A stretch of 64,000 bases of DNA from contig JAGQDJ010000019.1 in the NCBI GenBank assembly GCA_022885665.1, positions 771,754-835,753 of the forward strand, written 5' to 3'. Under the pieces are notes generated by a model. It was not told where the DNA came from. It saw only the letters and a program-made list of their open reading frames with translations, and made no database searches. Below are positions 12,811 through 27,424 of the stretch, piece after piece. Source of the stretch: Triops longicaudatus (taxonomy: Eukaryota > Arthropoda > Branchiopoda > Notostraca > Triopsidae). How positions within the stretch are numbered: the stretch's first letter is position 1; the number at the start of each line of letters is the position of its first letter. The translations under genes were made by a program, and so were the position numbers.

Positions 12811-15800
12811 AAGAAGAAAAAAGATAAATAAATAAAAATAAAAGGGTTGGAGCACAGCATTGTTGGCACGTCATTAGAAACGGATGTATAAATAAGAAGG
12901 CGGAGACTAAGGTGTAACGCGAGAGAAGAGGCGACACGCACACTGTCCTAGGTACGACTACACAGAGTACGCGTAGTGTACTGACCCCTCAGTCCGTGCT
13001 AATTTCGTGATTTGTTTTATTTATAAAGTAATTTTGAAGAACAATCTGTATGGACTTTCTCCTTTGGTGTAATACAGATTTGTCCAATTTTGTAATTCAT
13101 TACCGAAATCAGTATATTTTTATGTTAGGGAATGAATTTGCCATTGCGTGCAATGTGTAATTTTCTCAATAAACGTCAAGGAACCATCATTTATATGGGA
13201 GTTCGCTACCCAGGCAAAATTCCTATAAAGCTACATTCCTAATCGTCCCTTTTTTTTCTGGTCTCTTTATAAGCATTGTTTAGCTTCTTTTGCACTTACA
13301 TAGTTTTTTATGGGGGGAGGGGAAGACACCAAAAGAAATTTATTGCTATTTACTTCAATCCCTCAAAAAAAAAAATATGTCGCTGCTCACAGAGTAACTA
13401 CATTTTGTACAATTTTCTCCGCCCGCGTTTAGGACAGTGGAACACACATTATAGCATACAGTTCTCCAGAGCTGAGTACTGTAGCACTCTACTGTAGAGT
13501 CGTCCGTCTAAGTGACGCCCGTTTCTTTTTTTCCGCGCAGCTTTGAAGGCGACCCACAGGAGAACATTTGCATAAGGTTTTCGTATCAACGCCATTGTAT
13601 ACAATAGCTTTGTGACAGCAATGAATTTTAATAATATACTGCGTTTGTCTGATCTGGCGTGTGCTCCAACTCATTCGCATTCATACTTCGCACACATGGC
13701 TGGAAACACTGGTGACAGGTGCGTATGCATATTATGGGTGTATGTAGAATAAATTGATGGGCTTGACGCTGTTAAGGAAACGAGGGATATTACATGACGA
13801 CGCACGATTGCCAATGTAAACTTTGTATCCATTACAAGCCAGTACAACACTTTGAATACTCACGCGGATGCACAGTGAGGTAATTACACCAACGGAAATG
13901 CGTTATCAATACTATCTCATTACAACAACGAAATGTTTTTTTATTATTAAAGTAGGCAGTAAATTCATTGCGACGGATTTAAACTGTTGGGGTACTGTTG
14001 TGTTAGCTAGTTGTGGCGCCCTCTTTTAATTTTTCTTTACAGCCTTGGTGTGGCTGCAGGAAAGGCAAGAATCCCCAGTGGAGTCATGTTTGGCATTCCT
14101 GTCGTGACAAATGGACATCGTTGTGTGTTGCCTTCGGTATATACAGCGGTGGTTTGATGGCCAGGGTCGTGGCTGCCATCGTTTTGTTACTACAAATACG
14201 TGTGCTCTTGGTTAAACGCTAAGAGAAGATCCTATTCTCCCTTCTTGGAAAACTAGAAACGCAAAGACGGCGAAGAAAGAAAAAAAATTGGGGAGCAGTA
14301 GAAAAGAATGAAACGCCCGGGTCGTAGCTTGGGACCGGGACGCCGACTGTGGAATGCCCCGAGTAATTAGGCGCAAATTGGGGGTCTCACGCTCCGAAGC
14401 CCAAGGTTGTCGTTACTGGTCGTTACGGGGAAGAATATCTACGTAATAAATGAACCTTAAGAAAGCGTTGGACTTTTGCTACACTTTTTACAGGTTTTTG
14501 GACCTACTAACACTTTTTGGTATCGCACAGAAAAAAATATACAGTTGTGTAAAAAAAGGTTTACCAGAAATGGATCCTTTAATTACGTCCTTAGTTTAGC
14601 GGGAGTGCTTCTTGCACCCTTGTTGTATATACGGATATTGGGTGAAATGGAAGTGAGAAAAATGCGGAAAATAAGGTTTGTAGGTGGGTCCAAGGGAATG
14701 GAAAACTGTGATGTTCTGGCAAGGGCAAGTAAGGTAACGAATCAACCTCCCTTACCCCCCATCTAATGAAAAAGCTCGAGGGAAAACTGCCCCGCGATGA
14801 CATGCTAGTCCACTCCGTTCCTTGCGGGTACGGGTACAAGTCCAGACAGGAAGAAATTGTATTAGTGAACGCGTAATGCGCCACTGGGATACCCTCTTCA
14901 GTGTTATGCCACCTAATGAGCCTTAAGGTGTTCTTCTGTGCCGAAACGGGAGACGTCGATGTCCCTAAGGAATTTGGACACCCGAAATGAGAGCTTCTTG
15001 CCCAGTGTTACATGTTAATTGATGCATGATGGGGTGGACTGAGCCTTGAACTGGATTACAAGAGTAAGGAGTGCGAATTCTTTATAGAGTACTCGTGTGG
15101 TGTCATGTCTGTTAATACGGTGGGTAGTTGAACGAAGTTGTGGTGTGTAAGTTGATTAAAAAACCGTGAACCCGAAAAAGGGAAATAAATAAGAAAATGA
15201 AGGTAGAGTTGATCATTTCTGTGTGTACACACTACACGGACACACATGGTTGCCCCTTTGCCCATGGCACATGCCGAGTCAAAGTGGTGCCCAGTTCAAG
15301 AGAGAGAGACGAGCATTGTTTAGAGCGGCAAATAGCGCTAGAAAGGAAAAAGACCGGAGCGGAAAAGAACGAGTGATGCTATTTTCCGGACCGGAGAAGC
15401 TTAGGAAGAGGCGCTCTGCGAGAAAGAGAGAGGGAGACAAGCAAAAGTTGGGTTCCGAAACGACGACGTCCGCTTTGGCCCTCCTTTCCCCAAGCAAATA
15501 AACCGCCCCTGGAAATAGCGTCGTCGTCGACCGTCGACGCCGTCAACATACAAATACACACCCCACAGACACCGCGAAAAGTGAGCCAATGATGCTGAAA
15601 AATTTCAAAATGGCGCTCTTTGCCCCCCTTTTCCCTTGTTTATTCTTGAATTTTTCCTTTGCCAGGAAAGATCGAAGAAGTCTTAAGCCTTCTTGTTACG
15701 TTAACAGAGTTCGTCGATGGTGATTTTATTAATGATGTTGCTTAAATCTTTGGCTGGGTTCATCCTTCATTTTCACCCCGACAAGTTGACACGGCGAAAC

Positions 15801-18009
15801 GCTTTTACGGAGTTTTAGTGCGGTTTCAAGGGGGGTGCTGTCGTGGAATTGCTAGTCATCAAGCCAGAATTGAACGACAGGGAGATGAGACGTGGCCACG
15901 CTTGAAAATGGGCAAGTGCTGACAAGTCCAACATTTCGTCATAATGGACAGGGGAACTTGGTTAGATATATTCATCTCTTTATGTACAGTGCAATGCCAG
16001 TACTGAAACCCCCATAAGTACTAAATGAGGGAGTAAGTATTGATTATTGATCGTAAGGCAAACGACGAGAGACTTTTGGGGGGGGTCATCGCCGGTTGAA
16101 TGAGAAGTTGGAGTGACGCCGTCGAAGGATGAAGAACTTTGGGTGCGAGGGTGCTGAAGCTGTCAGGAAATGCAATGACGGCGTTGCTGGACGTGTCCGG
16201 TGCGTTGTAATGAGGTTGGGTCCAGGGTGTGCAATACCTTTGACACAAGCCTTGATTGCCCCTGATGAGGCTTCATTAACCAATTAGCCCCGTTCAGTTA
16301 CCCATTGCCACTCCTAAGCGTGTCTCTAGACAAATACTGCCAAGAGACGCGAGCAGAATTTTCCTTGTCATCCACTGTTATAGCCCACATCTCAACTTTG
16401 GTTATATTGCTGGTATTCTTTTTCCCGTCTTCTATGAAGAACAAAAAAAAAAATAGTCACCAGCGGACTTGTATTTGTAAAACGGATGATACGGAGTTAC
16501 GGAGCTCCTCTCCTCACGCCTTTACCCAACAATGGAAGTTTGCATGATATGTACGAAAAACGTTATTTTATTTTTCTGCATACATTTATTTGCCAAACTC
16601 TTACATACTTTTAAATAAATTAATATGGAAAGTTTGCATCAATCATACTGTAAACCTTATTTTCCAGTATTCAAATTAACTTCAATTACTTTAATTTTCA
16701 TTGCAGTGCTTCAATACCAAAACTTTGCGTTACTCCTGTGATAAAACATTCGATTTATTTTTTTCATTTAATTGTCTTCTTTTGCATGTTCAAAAGATAA
16801 TGGAATGTATTCCCAATTTTATTTTTTGTTGCAGTTTTAACAATGAGAGTTTATATAAGTGGTATGAAATAAAGCTTAAGCTCGTTCTTAATATTTGTCT
16901 TACCGTTAAACGCTCTATTATATCGCAGATTCTTAAAAATTACGATTTACATTACATTGTTGTGCAATAGTCGTTGTTGGAAAATGGCTCACGTAGTGCA
17001 GGGCCTGGTGTTGGAGTGAAGTTTACTGCTCTAGAAATGGTGTTTGATGGGCTTAAAGGGAGTTTAGCGCCGTTTCAGGCCAGAGGTGACAGAGATCGAA
17101 CTATGTAAATTTGTCCGCCTGAATAAATGAGTGACTTTTTTGGTCTACCCTTTACGGGGTGTTTTAAGCGAGCGCGACTTTTGGTATAGCTCTACACAGG
17201 ATAGAAATTGGTTAACGAATATGCGAGCCATGTGGTATGTGTCAAGGTGTCAAGTTGTCACACTAGCTATACTCGCGACTTCCATAGGGAAGAGCAAAAG
17301 GTCGAACGTGGGACGTTATAGTTTATATGCCGTGGCGGTCAGGAATGGTAAAATGCCCTATTTCACGCTAGCACACTTCTTTGTTAAAACAAGCACGTGC
17401 AATGGACATTAAACTCTTTCCCTTCCCTTCCCTCTTTTTTACTATTTATTTTGGACTACTCTTTTTTATCTCAAACTTGTTGGTTGGGTAAATTTTAATT
17501 TTGTAACACTTTATACACACGTAGGTAGAGAAGTCGTAAAAATGAAGCGAAATGCAAAGTTCTGCTCTTAAAAGTCTAATTTTGGTCCAGAAAACTCATT
17601 TCTCTACGTGTCTCTCGTTTGTAACTGCGGAAGCTTCACATATATTTCTCTTGTCGTCGCAGCAGGCAGCAAAGCAGCTTTTACAAGACGTGTGGATGTC
17701 ACACACATGCCACATTTGCCAACCCGGAGACAGCGCTTGACATGTTGACTGTTCGGAGGTATGTCGCCCATCGTCTGTCATTGAGCGCTTTACGTTCGTG
17801 ACGTTTTTTTATTTTACGCCATTTGGTTACTTTTGTGTTTACGCATTCCTGGCTTAAGATTAAATTGTTCTGGTTCATTTTCTTTCTTTTTCGCAATGGT
17901 ACATTCCCCCCTTTTGCACCCTGAATGATTTAACTTTTAATAAATACATTATTTTTTAAGAACTTATATAGTACTATATTCTTGAAGTAATAAATAGTTA
18001 GTTTAATTA

Positions 18010-18066
18010 CCAAACCTATAACTCGTAAATTAGTTACTTAAACTGCCAAACCAATAACTCGTAAAT
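18010..18066 (+). repeat. Two-copy direct repeat, 36-bp period
   Basis: CCAAACCTATAACTCGTAAAT (18010-18030) recurs as CCAAACCAATAACTCGTAAAT (18046-18066), 20 of 21 identical, inside an A+T-rich block. This is a local tandem duplication with no evident role. Confidence 0.5.
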
Positions 18067-19044
18067 AAATTTACTGTACCTGTAATACATTTACAATGTA
18101 TGTCTATTCACAAATTAATTACAGTTTGCTTAAAAACTTACCTTTCGTTATAGTGACTCATAATAAGCGTTAATCAACCTTAAAATACATTGTAATAAGA
18201 TTTTTTAATGAGCCAAAGTATATAATTCTCTATAATAAACTCATTATAACAATAAATTATTATCTTAGAACATGTGAATTGTTTTCCTTCCCAGAATTGA
18301 ACCATTTTTACTGATCGTAAATGGAGGAAAAAGTTGGTCTTTGGAAGGACAGTTTTCTGTGAGCTATTTGTAAATCAATTTGTTAGAGACAGGAAAGGCA
18401 AACGGCGAAGGATAGCTATTAATAACAGTCCACACGTACTGTACCGAAACTCCTTCCGTTGGGCTGCTGCTGGTGATTCTTAAAGCTGCCGACGTTATTC
18501 GTGCGTGGTCTTGGCCTTTTGGAGCATTGCAGCAGTTTTGGCTCCCGTGCCAGTATTATCCGCGCAACCGGGCATGGGCAGCACTGCAACGACAACGACA
18601 CGGGGACAAGTCTAAATAAATAATCCCTCCGGTGCGACATAGCCCAGCTATAGCGGCGGTGCGCTCTGTTGCCTTCCCTGGATGTATGTTGTATATGTAT
18701 GTATGCGGCTTTATAGAACAGCATCCGAGCTTTCAAGAAGTTAGTAATCTCCCTTTCCGCTCGCCTTTTTGCTTTTGGCTAACCAAGCAGGAGAAAAGTC
18801 CGAGTCCCGGGCTTTTTGGGGGTGGCGAGCACCAGCACGAGTCCGGATATTGCACGTTCCAGCTCTCCTGTTGACAGCTACGACGGGCAGGCCAAACATG
18901 TCGCCATCGCTACCGTCATCACCCCTGGGTCTCGGGGGTTTTTGAGCCTTTTTCGTCAGAGTTTTGAAGGAGGTGAAGATTTTTCTGCCTAGCAGGCGTG
19001 AATTCCGTGGACCGTGCCTCGAGGGCTGGCTGGCTTAGCGCGGC

Positions 19045-19057
19045 GGGGGGGGGGGGN
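19045..19057. other. Poly-G run with an unresolved base
   Basis: A run of G ends in N at 19057, an assembly ambiguity in a homopolymer. Read-through translation across it is unreliable. Confidence 0.9.
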
Positions 19058-22000
19058 CAACCGGCAATATGGTTTTCTCCCGATAGCTCCGTGAGGAGCC
19101 AAGTGACGGTGGACATGGTTAAGAACGACACGACCTCCGTGTGCCATGTCAAGACCCCCTACAGAAGGAAGTCATTTGTTGACCAGCCAAGAAAAACCAC
19201 ACAACAACATCACCACTACACGGATCCGTGCGCAAAAGAAAAAAAAAAAAACTTGACACTTACCGCCTTTTGCTTTGAAAAGCAAGCATAACAGCGTACC
19301 AAGCAATTTCTTTGCAACGCGATCTTTTCACCTTATCCCTTTGCGGGGACTTGGCGGGTACTGCACAGTACTTTACTCTGAAAATAAAATAAACAAATAT
19401 CAGCACAGCTCGAAATACAAAGAAAGAAACTCGCTTGTCCAGTAACAGATGCCGCGTTTTTTTCGCGAATTTGTCGGACGACGTACTTAGTGTCAATGAA
19501 CATTAGAAAAACAGAATCCATGGTGTGGGTAATAAATAGTAATCTGGCGGCAGAAGAGAATAGCGCCCTGTTTCGCGCAAAATCTGTTAGCAAATTTCTT
19601 TACATTTTATTTTTGGAGAATGTTTGGTATTATTCTGGTACAGCCAATACAAAAATGTACACGGCTTTCAATTGCTGCCCTTCAAGTAACCAAACATGGG
19701 TTGTTTATTTGTTTCGGGGAGTACTATGGCTTTCAATTTTGCTTTTTTCCCGTTAATACGCACTTCATTTAGCAGTTATTTACTTCATTTATAATGGTAC
19801 ATACTTTTGGCTTGCTTATTGGTACTTCATTTTGGATTTTGTGCATCTTAGTTTTCAATTCATCCCTACGTACTTCGACTTAGACTACGTAATGTACCAT
19901 GTTTAATACACGAGCCTCGCGTTCACTGTCCTTTATACTTTTATTTCGTAATTGCGTACTTTTTTCATTGTATACCAGTGAAGTCCGAGGCCTTTTATTC
20001 GATTCCGTACTTTATTTTCATACGTACCGTACTTTGTTTTTCCTTTTTCCGATTCTTTAGTTACGTATATATAATTTAATATGACGTAATCTACTCGAGT
20101 TTCATGTTGCTTAGCTTTCTTTATGTTACGTATTTTAGATCCATTAGTTATGATCTGCTTTTCATTACAATATATATTCCAGCTTTGTTATTAGTTATTC
20201 GAGCGCATTGTAACTATAATCTAATTTCATTAATAATTACTTTGTTTTTCTTATTGATTACCCTCGGTCCAAAGTTGTGTGATGCTTGATTTCTATGTAA
20301 AATATTTAGATTCCATTTTTATGCACTCCGATTTCATTGTTACCTAATTTAGTTTCGTTGCATCACATTTTAATTTGTTGTCGTGTGGTGTTTGAGCTAA
20401 GGGGTTCTATTTAAAAACATGTTAATTTTTTATTACATTTTGTATAATTTTGACATGTTGCCATTTATTGCTGAACGTCGATAGTGAATGGAAGGACTGA
20501 TTAGCATATAAAAAGAAAAGCCATAAAGTTTCTTGTTATGAATGCTGTTTCCTTCCTGATGCTGTTATTAGTTTTGTCGCCAAGACGGACATAAGATTGC
20601 AGTGCAGATCTTCCACCTGAATCAACACAAGTCTCTTTGGCCCTGGAGGAGGCCCGTATTTTTCCTTCGTCCCAAGGTAGCGGCATCTATTTTGGATCAT
20701 GGCTCGTAACATGCCATGTCATTAAGTGACATTAGTGCCGTTTGGGCGCTTGACGTTTTTACGGGAATCGGTCTTTCGTATAAGGTAAACACAGGCAATT
20801 CCCCCCCGTCTCCATGCCAGTAGACTTTCTTGGGCAGAATCTTGTGTGACGACATAAGACACACTCGAATGGGGGTGGCAAAGGAGGACCACCCGTGCTG
20901 TAGCATTATGTATACGTTGGCTAGCGAGACACCTTTTACTTTTGGGCACACTTCTCGTTTATTTTTACAGAATAAAATGGGACAATGTATGGGAGACTAA
21001 TGAGGTTCCGAAACTTGTGTTCTAAGGATTTGGGGGAGTCTAAGAGGTGCAACAAAGAAGTGGAGAACACACGTGAGAATTAGTGCTAATTATCTTTTTC
21101 GTCTTGTTCGAGTAGATCCAAAGGAAACTAGTCTGTCACCATGCTCATTTGCCCAGGCAAAAGCTAAGGCTCTCTCGTTCGGGAGTTGTCAGTATTTGAT
21201 ATACTGTGCGAAAGCAGGCGAGGAAGAGGCAATTTTTTCCTTCTTTTTTTGCATCCGCCCGCGGTTTGTGTTAAATGGCTTTGGGTGTACCTGCGATAAT
21301 GATGGACATTTTCCGAGTTAAAGGAAAACTTGTGTCGACTGAAGCTTAGACTTTTAACAAGTTTTAGGCACTTGGCTTGCGGGCAGCCCAAATAATAAGT
21401 AGAAAAAATACAAGAACGACACACGCAAAAAATGAGGAATACGAGGGCCAATTACGTTGTTATTCACAAGCGTTACAATCACTCACGCTTCAGTCTCGGG
21501 TTTGAAAAGAAAAATACGCAAGTGTTTGGAAGAAAAACATTGTGTTGCTACAAAAGAAACAGAAAGGATCCAACGGTTTATTATAGTAGCTAATTTGGCG
21601 TGAATAACCGATAGTGTGAACTTGTAAAACAGGCGACTGGCAAAAGTAAGCAGAGAATTGGGCATCCAGATCCAAATCTAGGAACGTAATTTTATGGCGG
21701 AACTCTAGTGCGCTGCAATCAAGCTTCTGGCCAGTTGTGAAGGGTATTAAAGTTCAGGCTTTGCGAGATCCAACGATTGTGAAGAATTCGAATAAAGACT
21801 ACTTGTACATACATTTTTTCCATTCTTAAAAGTTTAATAGATGATTTCTTCGTCTGATTAAGCAATGCAATTCGGCATAACAGCTTTTTTGTGATCCGGG
21901 GCACCTAAACAGGTCAGTGTTTCTCGTTAACCTTTCTCCCATCGAGCTCCAGTTGGGAATCTAACAAAGACGCCAAAAGCTATTTGTCCTTTTATGTACC

Positions 22001-24736
22001 GATGTTATTGACTAGCATGATGAGTTTAGCTCTGGAGCTTTTTCGAAAGTTCCGTCGTACCAACCGCTAGGTTCCTGAATTCTAGACAGGACATTCCATC
22101 AGATAAAATAAAAATGTTCCCGGTCCTTCGGGTGATTGCATTGAAATCGACATTGAATAGTCCAGCTTTTGAAAAACGCAGCAACGCACAAAGTCAGAAC
22201 TCGTTTGATCTTAAGTTACCAGCTTGTTGTTTTGAGTCCTGAAATCTGTCCCACTTGTGAGTGGATGTTTGGCCCCTTCGCTCATAGTAACGTGACAAAA
22301 AAGTTGCTTGGACTGGGTTGGTGAAGGGTCCGGGGCTTATTGGTTTCTGTTAGAAGGAATATACTAAAGAGATGCAAAAGGAGGTGAGCAACAGGTGTTG
22401 GGAGGAGAGGGTTGGAGGCGTCACTCCATTACCCGCTCACGAGGACTGGGCGGGAAGTTCTGTCGTCTAGCTGCAGATGAATGGTACTTGAGGAAATTTT
22501 TCTTCCCTTTTCATTTCGCCCAAGCCAAACCTTTTATCCCAGGACTGATGGAGCGCTAGAAAAATTTAGTGATGCTGGACAACATAACAAGAGCTATAGA
22601 ACAGTTTTCAGGGCTTTAGAAACAACAGTACTGCCGTTCTGCCGAAAAGGACATAACTGTGGTCTCTCCAACGCCCCTTTACCGAATCTTTTTTTTTAAA
22701 CTTTTTTTCCCATTCAAGCTTGTGTCCGTGGCGAAGTAAGATTCATCTCCTATTTTCCACCTGGGTTTGCCGAGAAATGTGGTGGATTATCGACGTGACC
22801 TTGTATGGTTATGCGGCACTAGACAAGGAGCCAGGAATATATATCCGTGGAGGTTTTCCAGTACCACACAGGAAGATGAAAGAAATGCTAACTTGACATA
22901 TTAGCATAGTCCTTTGGCTTTGGGACATATTGCCAGTTTTTTGAGGACCTTTCCTGAGTTCATCATTTCCCCCTTTCCCGGCCTTTTTAAGCGTGCGTGA
23001 AGCATTGTGTAAGAGTACTACAAGGGTAAATAAAAGATACGAGCGTGCGTGTCGCATTGAAACCATATTTTGACTTTTATTGCTTAAGAACAAATAGGCC
23101 TATAAGAACAAAATCCTATTAATGAGGTTATTTATCAAATGACACACCAAATTAGTCATCATTGACCAAGGCAAAGAACAATGAACGAAGAGAATGGTCT
23201 TTTTTTCTTTTAGTTGAGGAAACGCGTACATTGTCACGTTTAGCAGGAAATACGAAGGTCTCTTGAGCTAGATGCAGTACACGGTAGGTTCGATGGTGTG
23301 TAGTACAATAAGGGCGATGAAGAAAAAGCTAAAAGATGTTCCAAGACCCCCAAAAAGACCTCGCTTGTTGGGTTGTCAGATGCCCACGTGATCGAAAGGA
23401 ATTAATTGCCCACCCCATGGACCCATCACATCACACCCTTCAAATTTTCTCTTGCTCGGTCGTCGCGGGCTTTCTTTATATAACGTCTGTTACATAGGAA
23501 AGATGTCGAGACTGGAAAAAGGAATGAAGGTCCCTTTTTGAGAAAAGCAAGGGGGGTGAACCCCCGCCTACTTTGTGATCATAATGGGGTCTTCTTCAAG
23601 CTTACCAACCAGCCCTCAATACCCCATCTTTCTTTCTCGCATGGGATTTTGCCGCCCAAGCTGAGAACAAAGGGAGGGCAGCAGGGATGCTTTAATTAAT
23701 CGCCTTTGTCGGCGAGAACGTGGGCATTCGCGACGCCGGTTTGGTCTTCTTTTCTGTCCTACGTTTCTTCTTTCTTTTTCTTAACCTCCAAGATTGTAGT
23801 CTTCCCGCCCGCTGACAACCTCCGAAGTAAATTTGACGTACCCACACTTCATGGGCTCTTACACCTCACTGTGCAGTTGTCTACTTTCATTCCTGTAAGT
23901 AAGCAGGAACTATATCGAAGATTTATTCAATACAGCATTCATTTAGCAAAACTGTTTTCCGCTTCAAAGTTACTACTGTTTCATATCAATTAAATGGGAA
24001 TCCAAAGCCACGAGCTGAATAATATCTCAAAAAATTTTATCAGAAAATCTTGGAAAATCTTGGCTACTAGCCACACTATTTGACAGTAATTTAGCCTGAC
24101 CCATTACCCTTAACCTAACCTGACCGAACTTCTAATGTAACATAGTCCAGTGGTAAATCAGTCTTGTGTGAGTCATCGACTGAGCAAAGCGAAACTCAAC
24201 CAGAAGCTGAAAAGTTGCGGTGTTTTACTACAATACTTAAAAAAAAAGACTGATGAAAATGACTTAGTTAACTTAACAAATCGGAAATGGCAAATAACAA
24301 GCACCAAGACTTCCCAAATATTTTATAATTCCCGCTCCTAAGAAATTTTTTATGAAGGGTTTGAAAGTGAAAGTTCTTGCCATCTATGGGCGTAAATTGA
24401 TAACAAACTAACGTTTAAGTCCAGAGGGGATGAATTCAAGGTTGCACTCAACTGATCCACATGTTCAGGTGGTTGTTGTGGTCCAAATTTGCTGTGGTAA
24501 TGAACTCGAGGTTTTGCTAATAGTGGTGATTGAGCCGATGTGGCAGCTATATCATTGGTAGGCCTTGTGCCGTTCAGTTACCCACGAAAGCTTCCTTTTC
24601 GTTAAACTGGCTAGCTGTTTCTTTCTCTTCAGTCAAGTTTGTATATTTTTTTTTCGATTGTGTAGTAAGAAAATAGCAAAGCCGTTTTTATCAACGTTTG
24701 TTTTTATTGTTAACAGGGTGCGGATTAGGTTTTGTT

Positions 24737-27065
24737 ATGCACCGTTACAAAAATGGTTCGTCAAAATTCTTGTCACAATTACAACCAACTACACCACAGT
24801 TTCAGCAGCATTTCTCCTCCACCCAGCATCGTAATACATTACAAGACTTTCATAAAAGGCTGAATTACAGTTCAGAAACGTTCCAAGCCCTCAAGACTGC
24901 CGGGACCTGCTTTCCAATCATTTACTCCACACCACCGAACGTGCCTTACGATTTCAGTGTCCCACCACCCAAAATTCCAGACAAATTAAATTTGCCAGTC
25001 AAGAAGCCGTTACATTACGTTAATGAAGACAACCACCCTTTGATGGTTATGGACAAAGTTGCCCCAACGGCTCAAGCAAACAGAAACGAGGTAAGAATGA
25101 TGTCGACTTCAACGCCGAGTACGAGCAACGAAAATCAACATCCTAAGAGGCAAACGCAAGCTAAAGGAAAAGATTCCAGGGGACTGAAGTAACTTAAATT
25201 AACAAAACTTTTGACATTATAAACGAAATTATCTTTGTAAGGCGGTCTACACCGTGGGCTTGGGAAGCTTCGAGAAGTCCAAGTCCATCCGTTCCTCCTA
25301 AGCGTCGGTTTTCCCCAAGTCCTTCGACAGCGTGTCAATACAACAATTCTCCTCTTCTTTCACCCAAACCGTCCTTCAGTAACAAGGATCGACGTCCTGC
25401 GCCTTATGCCCGACAGCGGAAAGATTCCAGCGTTCAGACACATTTCCCACCGCCGAGTGCTATTTTCATTAATGGAATACCGAGCCGTAACATTCGCACC
25501 AATGGGAGTCCCTGGGATAGGGTAAAACGTTCACATAATTTGTTTGTTTTTTTATTATTCAAATAAAATATTCGAATACATTATTTTGGCATATTTTACA
25601 GCTCTTCTAAGTGAACATTTTGATGAACATAGGTTTCGGTTGCCATTTGGGAAAAATACCTAGCATTAAAGCAGAAGCCTGAAACATTGAGAAGAAAGTT
25701 GTGTCTGAAAGATGTTTTGGAAAACACGTTAAAGGTAAAATGTTATTAGTAAAGGCTAAAGGCAAAATGTGTCAATTTTTAACTCGTAACTAGTTATTTT
25801 AATTTTCGAATGTTTTTTATTTTTCGAAATTGTTCTCTTATGTTTTTGCTTGTAGCTGTTCGTTGTACTTTTTTTTTCAAGAAGGATATTCCTACTTGTG
25901 AGTTGCGCATTGTGGGATCTACTATTACTGGTTTCGGATGCGAAGGAAGCGACGTCGACATGTGTATCGTCGTTGATTCTCCGGATCTCGACCCGCGTTA
26001 CTACTCTTATGAAATATTGACGAAAGCTGCGAGTGCCTTAAAGCGATGCGGTTAGTAAACCAATTTTGCGACGTGTCTGTTAAGTTTTTGCGATATTAAC
26101 TTTGTGTATGTTAATTGTTTCTGTTAACTTCCGGTGGTCAGAGTTTATTAGGAAAACTGAGTTCATTCCAGCTAGAGTCCCCATCGTGAAATGCTTCGAT
26201 GGCACTAGTCAAATAGAAGTGGATCTGAATTGCAATAATGTGGTTGGGATACGGAACACGCACTTGTTAAAGTCGTATGCAGAGAGTACGTAATTCAAAA
26301 ACGAAAAATGTGTTTTAAGTTTCAAATACCTGTTGTGCAATTCAGTTGATTGGCGCGTAAAACCATTGGTTCTGATAGCCAAATTGTGGGCCCGTTACAA
26401 GGATATTAATGATGCAAAGAACAGAAGTATATCCAGTTATTCGTTGACGCTGATGGTGATCCATTACTTGCAGTGTAAAATCCCGAAAAGTTTCCTCCCA
26501 TTGGTTTTATTATTTCTTATTTAGGCGGCGTTGTCCCTTCCGTTTTACCCACTCTACAGCGTACAATGCCCGACAGGTTTCGGAAGAATTCGGAAATACG
26601 GCATTTAATACCACTTGCAGATGCCGAATTAAATTCCATGCGTTCACAGAACACTCAGAGCTTGGGTGAATTATTTGCCGGGTTTTTGGAATACTTTGCG
26701 TTCAAATTCAAGTATATCGAATAATTGTATGATTGACTGACACACAATACTTCTGTTGCAGTTATAGAATGGATGCAATTTCGATACGTTTAGGAAGGAC
26801 TTTGCCGATTAGTCAGTGCCAAAACTTCAATCCGAGGAAAAATGACCCATTAACATGGAAATATCTTTGTATTGAAGGTAAATGCAGACTTACATGAGGC
26901 ATTTTTTGCTGATATTGACTTTTTTTTATAGAACCCTTCGATCAGTCAAACACGGCAAGGTCGGTTTATGACCCTGACGTTTGGCAAAGGATTCTCAGTG
27001 TGTTTCAGTCTGCCTCTTTGGCACTTCAACAGACCAAGGATTTGGCCTGTGTTTTGGGTACTTAA
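24737..27065 (+). CDS. Gld2: GLD-2-type cytoplasmic poly(A) RNA polymerase (TENT2/PAPD4)
   Basis: Exons: 24737-25188, 25242-25521, 25633-25734, 25882-26050, 26142-26285, 26346-26474, 26525-26711, 26762-26877, 26932-27065; 570 residues. The family extends poly(A) tails of selected mRNAs in the cytoplasm, classically in germ line and neurons. Residues 1-244 are a poorly conserved basic, Ser/Pro/Gln-rich leader. The nucleotidyltransferase core follows, with GST-x3-GFG, catalytic Asp 302 and 304 (SDVDM) and the third Asp near 362 (EVDLNCNN). The PAP-associated half shows VGIRNTHLLKSYA, SISSYSLTLMVIHYLQ and EEPFDQSNTARSV, the GLD-2 signature. No RNA-recognition domain is seen, as expected for GLD-2, which uses partners. 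The start is the first ATG after an acceptor at 24715-24716, implying a 5' UTR intron. Introns are 50-147 bp. AATAAA follows at 27225 and 27232. Confidence 0.93.
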
Positions 27066-27224
27066 AAGTGAAGAATTCTCTGGAAGTCACTTGTGTTTCT
27101 CTAATTTTCTAAAGTGATACGTTATCAGTATTTCCAAAGACTCCTTTAAAATGCCTTGTGTAAGCCGAGAAAAAAGTTTCGGTTGTTGTGTTTCAACACC
27201 AAATGTAAGCATCCACGAAAAACA

Positions 27225-27237
27225 AATAAAAAATAAA
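27225..27237 (+). terminator. Poly(A) signals for the GLD-2 gene
   Basis: Two AATAAA hexamers (27225-27230 and 27232-27237) lie about 160 nt after the stop codon on the same strand. They are suitable 3'-end processing signals. Confidence 0.6.
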
Positions 27238-27424
27238 AAAGAAGAAGCTAACACACATGACTGTTCCGATTATTATTTTTTCCTGGTACCTGTTTTTGAC
27301 ACAAAGCTTTCAAGTAACGTTACGACAACGATACTTAAACAGTTTCTCTAATCTTGAAAAATTAATACATTGATATTTCCTATTTCTGGAGAATAATGCA
27401 GTTGATTTCCTTAATTTCTCTTAG

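Larger units (their letters stand above)
1..24640. other. Large region with no supported gene
   Basis: I looked on both strands for exons with recognisable domains, for open frames bounded by splice signals, and for tRNA and snRNA landmarks, and found nothing I can support. Open frames here are short (the longest is about 130 codons at 7088-7480), mutually overlapping and low in complexity. The sequence mixes homopolymer tracts, polypurine/polypyrimidine stretches and A+T-rich blocks (about 16555-16975, 17930-18280 and 19770-20470) with one CpG-rich block near 1500. It could be intergenic DNA, a very long intron or UTR of a gene lying to the left, or regulatory DNA; sequence alone does not decide. 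Short repeats and hairpins inside it are listed separately. Confidence 0.6.

Noticed and set aside
24100..24125. CCTAA-like units suggesting insect telomere repeats
   Set aside because: Only two imperfect units are present, too few to be a telomeric or interstitial array.
25091..25096. GAG|GTAAGA donor as the end of GLD-2 exon 1
   Set aside because: It gives the wrong phase for the next exon, which then hits a stop. The GTAACT donor at 25189 joins in frame.
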